DNA from: Chitinophaga filiformis
GTDB taxonomy: Bacteria > Bacteroidota > Bacteroidia > Chitinophagales > Chitinophagaceae
NCBI RefSeq assembly: GCF_900102545.1
Contig: NZ_FNBN01000006.1
Span: forward strand, 124,001-188,000
Reading direction: 5' to 3'
Length of the DNA stretch: 64,000 nucleotides
The translations under genes and the position numbers were made by a program. Below are positions 63,183 to 64,000 of this stretch, in pieces. Every line of letters begins with the position of its first letter. Within the stretch, counting starts at the first letter, position 1. The notes below the pieces were generated by a model. The model had not been told where the DNA came from. It did not search any database and was given only the letters and a program-made list of their open reading frames with translations.

Positions 63183-64000
63183 TTACTTCCCTTTTTTGGT
63201 ACGTTTATACCTGGTGATAAGTTCTACGATACCGGGATGTTGCAACAATGTCGGATCCAGTTCTATCAGTTTCTTCACATGTTTTGCATTGACCTGAAGT
63301 GCTGTTTCCAGTTGTAACATACCTTCTTTGGATTTACCGGTGGCGAACATAATAGCGGCCCGGTAGTATTGCAGGACAGGCTTATGTCCTACTTTCTGTG
63401 TAGCGGCTTCCAGCTGTACCAGGGCTTCTTCGAAGAAACCGGAGATATAGAGGCCGCGGATAAATTCCTGCCAGGGAGTGATACTGGAAGGACGGATGCG
63501 TACAGCTGCGAGGAGATGAATTAATCCTTCTTTGTTCTTGTCCAGTTCAATATAACACTGGCCCAGTGCTATCAGGTATTCGGCGCTGTTCTTATTGATC
63601 TTGATAGCACTGTTAATAGATTTGATAGCATTCTCCCAGTTGGCCTCTGTCATGTAAGCTATACCGATCTTATAGTAGAGCTTATCATCACTTGGGCTCA
63701 GATGGGAGGCCTTACGATAGTAGTAGCGGGCCTGGGTGTATTTACGCTGACGTTCGTAACAGTGGCCGATAGCTTCGTAAATAACATCTTCCGGCTTGGC
63801 AATCTCCAGGTGCTTCTTCAGCACATCAATTGCTTCGGCATATTTACGGAGCCTGATGTAGGCATCGCCCATATTGCGGTAGGCATAGTCAAATTTCTCA
63901 TCAATTACGATAGCGTATTGATAAGCATCAACTGCCTTTTCATACAATTTGAGTCCCTGGTAAGCGGTGCCAAGATTAAACCAGGCCAGCTGATTGTAGG
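63183..64000 (-). CDS. Tetratricopeptide repeat protein, 5' end missing
   Basis: The frame is open to the window edge, so the start lies beyond 64000; about 271 residues are visible. TPR units of 34 residues follow each other: AWFNLGTAYQGLKLYEKAVD, AYRNMGDAYIRLRKYAEAID, IYEAIGHCYERQRKYTQARY, LYYKIGIAYMTEANWENAIK and YLIALGQCYIELDKNKEGLI, then weaker ones. The C-terminus is basic (ITRYKRTKKGK). Such proteins are interaction scaffolds, so the partner and role are unknown. A terminator follows. Confidence 0.88.
   Translation of the reverse strand, partial: YNQLAWFNLGTAYQGLKLYEKAVDAYQYAIVIDEKFDYAYRNMGDAYIRLRKYAEAIDVLKKHLEIAKPEDVIYEAIGHCYERQRKYTQARYYYRKASHLSPSDDKLYYKIGIAYMTEANWENAIKSINSAIKINKNSAEYLIALGQCYIELDKNKEGLIHLLAAVRIRPSSITPWQEFIRGLYISGFFEEALVQLEAATQKVGHKPVLQYYRAAIMFATGKSKEGMLQLETALQVNAKHVKKLIELDPTLLQHPGIVELITRYKRTKKGK

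Overview
The window comes from a chromosome of a Bacteroidota bacterium, most likely of the family Chitinophagaceae (Chitinophaga-like). The reasons are a TonB-dependent receptor with an N-terminal STN domain next to a FecR anti-sigma gene, a FecI-type ECF sigma factor, a type IX secretion plug protein (DUF5103), a lipid-anchored TamA-like protein (TamL type), many Bacteroidota-typical lipoproteins, and promoters that match the Bacteroidota consensus (TTTG, about 19-20 nt, then TAnnTTTG). The species assignment is inference. Both ends cut through genes: an RND pump at the left and a TPR protein at the right.

Layout. 1-3.4 kb: RND efflux pump, a REP-like palindromic repeat and tRNA-Gln. 3.4-7.2 kb: a glycosyltransferase 9/DUF4254 pair, then an ECF sigma factor and an S41 peptidase lipoprotein. 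7.4-14 kb: a leftward set of FecR, TonB-dependent receptor, beta-helix-like surface lipoprotein and a second lipoprotein, probably one uptake/signalling unit. 14-18 kb: a gene-free AT-rich stretch, an amino acid permease, an OmpH-like lipoprotein and a DUF4397 lipoprotein. 17.9-35.9 kb: the core transcription/translation block, read leftwards: rpsU, xerC-like recombinase, hpf, tRNA-Thr/Tyr/Gly/Thr, an odd tRNA-like element, tuf, tRNA-Trp, secE, nusG, (a transglutaminase gene and an opposing DUF1579 gene), rplK, rplA, rplJ, rplL, rpoB, rpoC. 36-43.8 kb: riboflavin synthase, nitronate monooxygenase family protein, AraC regulator with a short-chain dehydrogenase, DinB-like protein, a decayed ADP-ribosyltransferase-like gene, DoxX/azoreductase pair and two uncharacterised proteins. 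43.8-50.7 kb: the DUF58/MoxR/DUF4350/DUF4129/SpoIIM operon with a divergent RDD gene, then a DUF5684 membrane protein. 51-54.5 kb: SRP RNA, a transaldolase-like aldolase, a broken remnant of a polyvalent-protein kinase gene, NDH-2 and a 66-bp tandem repeat. 54.5-64 kb: T9SS plug protein, FtsX-like permease, TrmH methyltransferase, TamL, a second copy of the REP-like repeat, truB, aroE, phosphosulfolactate synthase and the TPR protein.

Most of the window is conserved housekeeping DNA. I see no complete new defence or mobile system. The points most worth a second look are the tRNA-like element with an enlarged anticodon arm between tRNA-Thr and tuf, the transglutaminase/DUF1579 insertion inside the nusG-rplK junction, the repeat-rich leader before the gene at 42205, two decayed accessory genes (an ART-like gene at 40312-40672 and a kinase-like gene at 52213-52632), the dispersed REP-like palindrome, and the tandem repeat that runs into a terminator at 54248-54439. 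All functions are assigned by reading protein motifs; no database search was possible.
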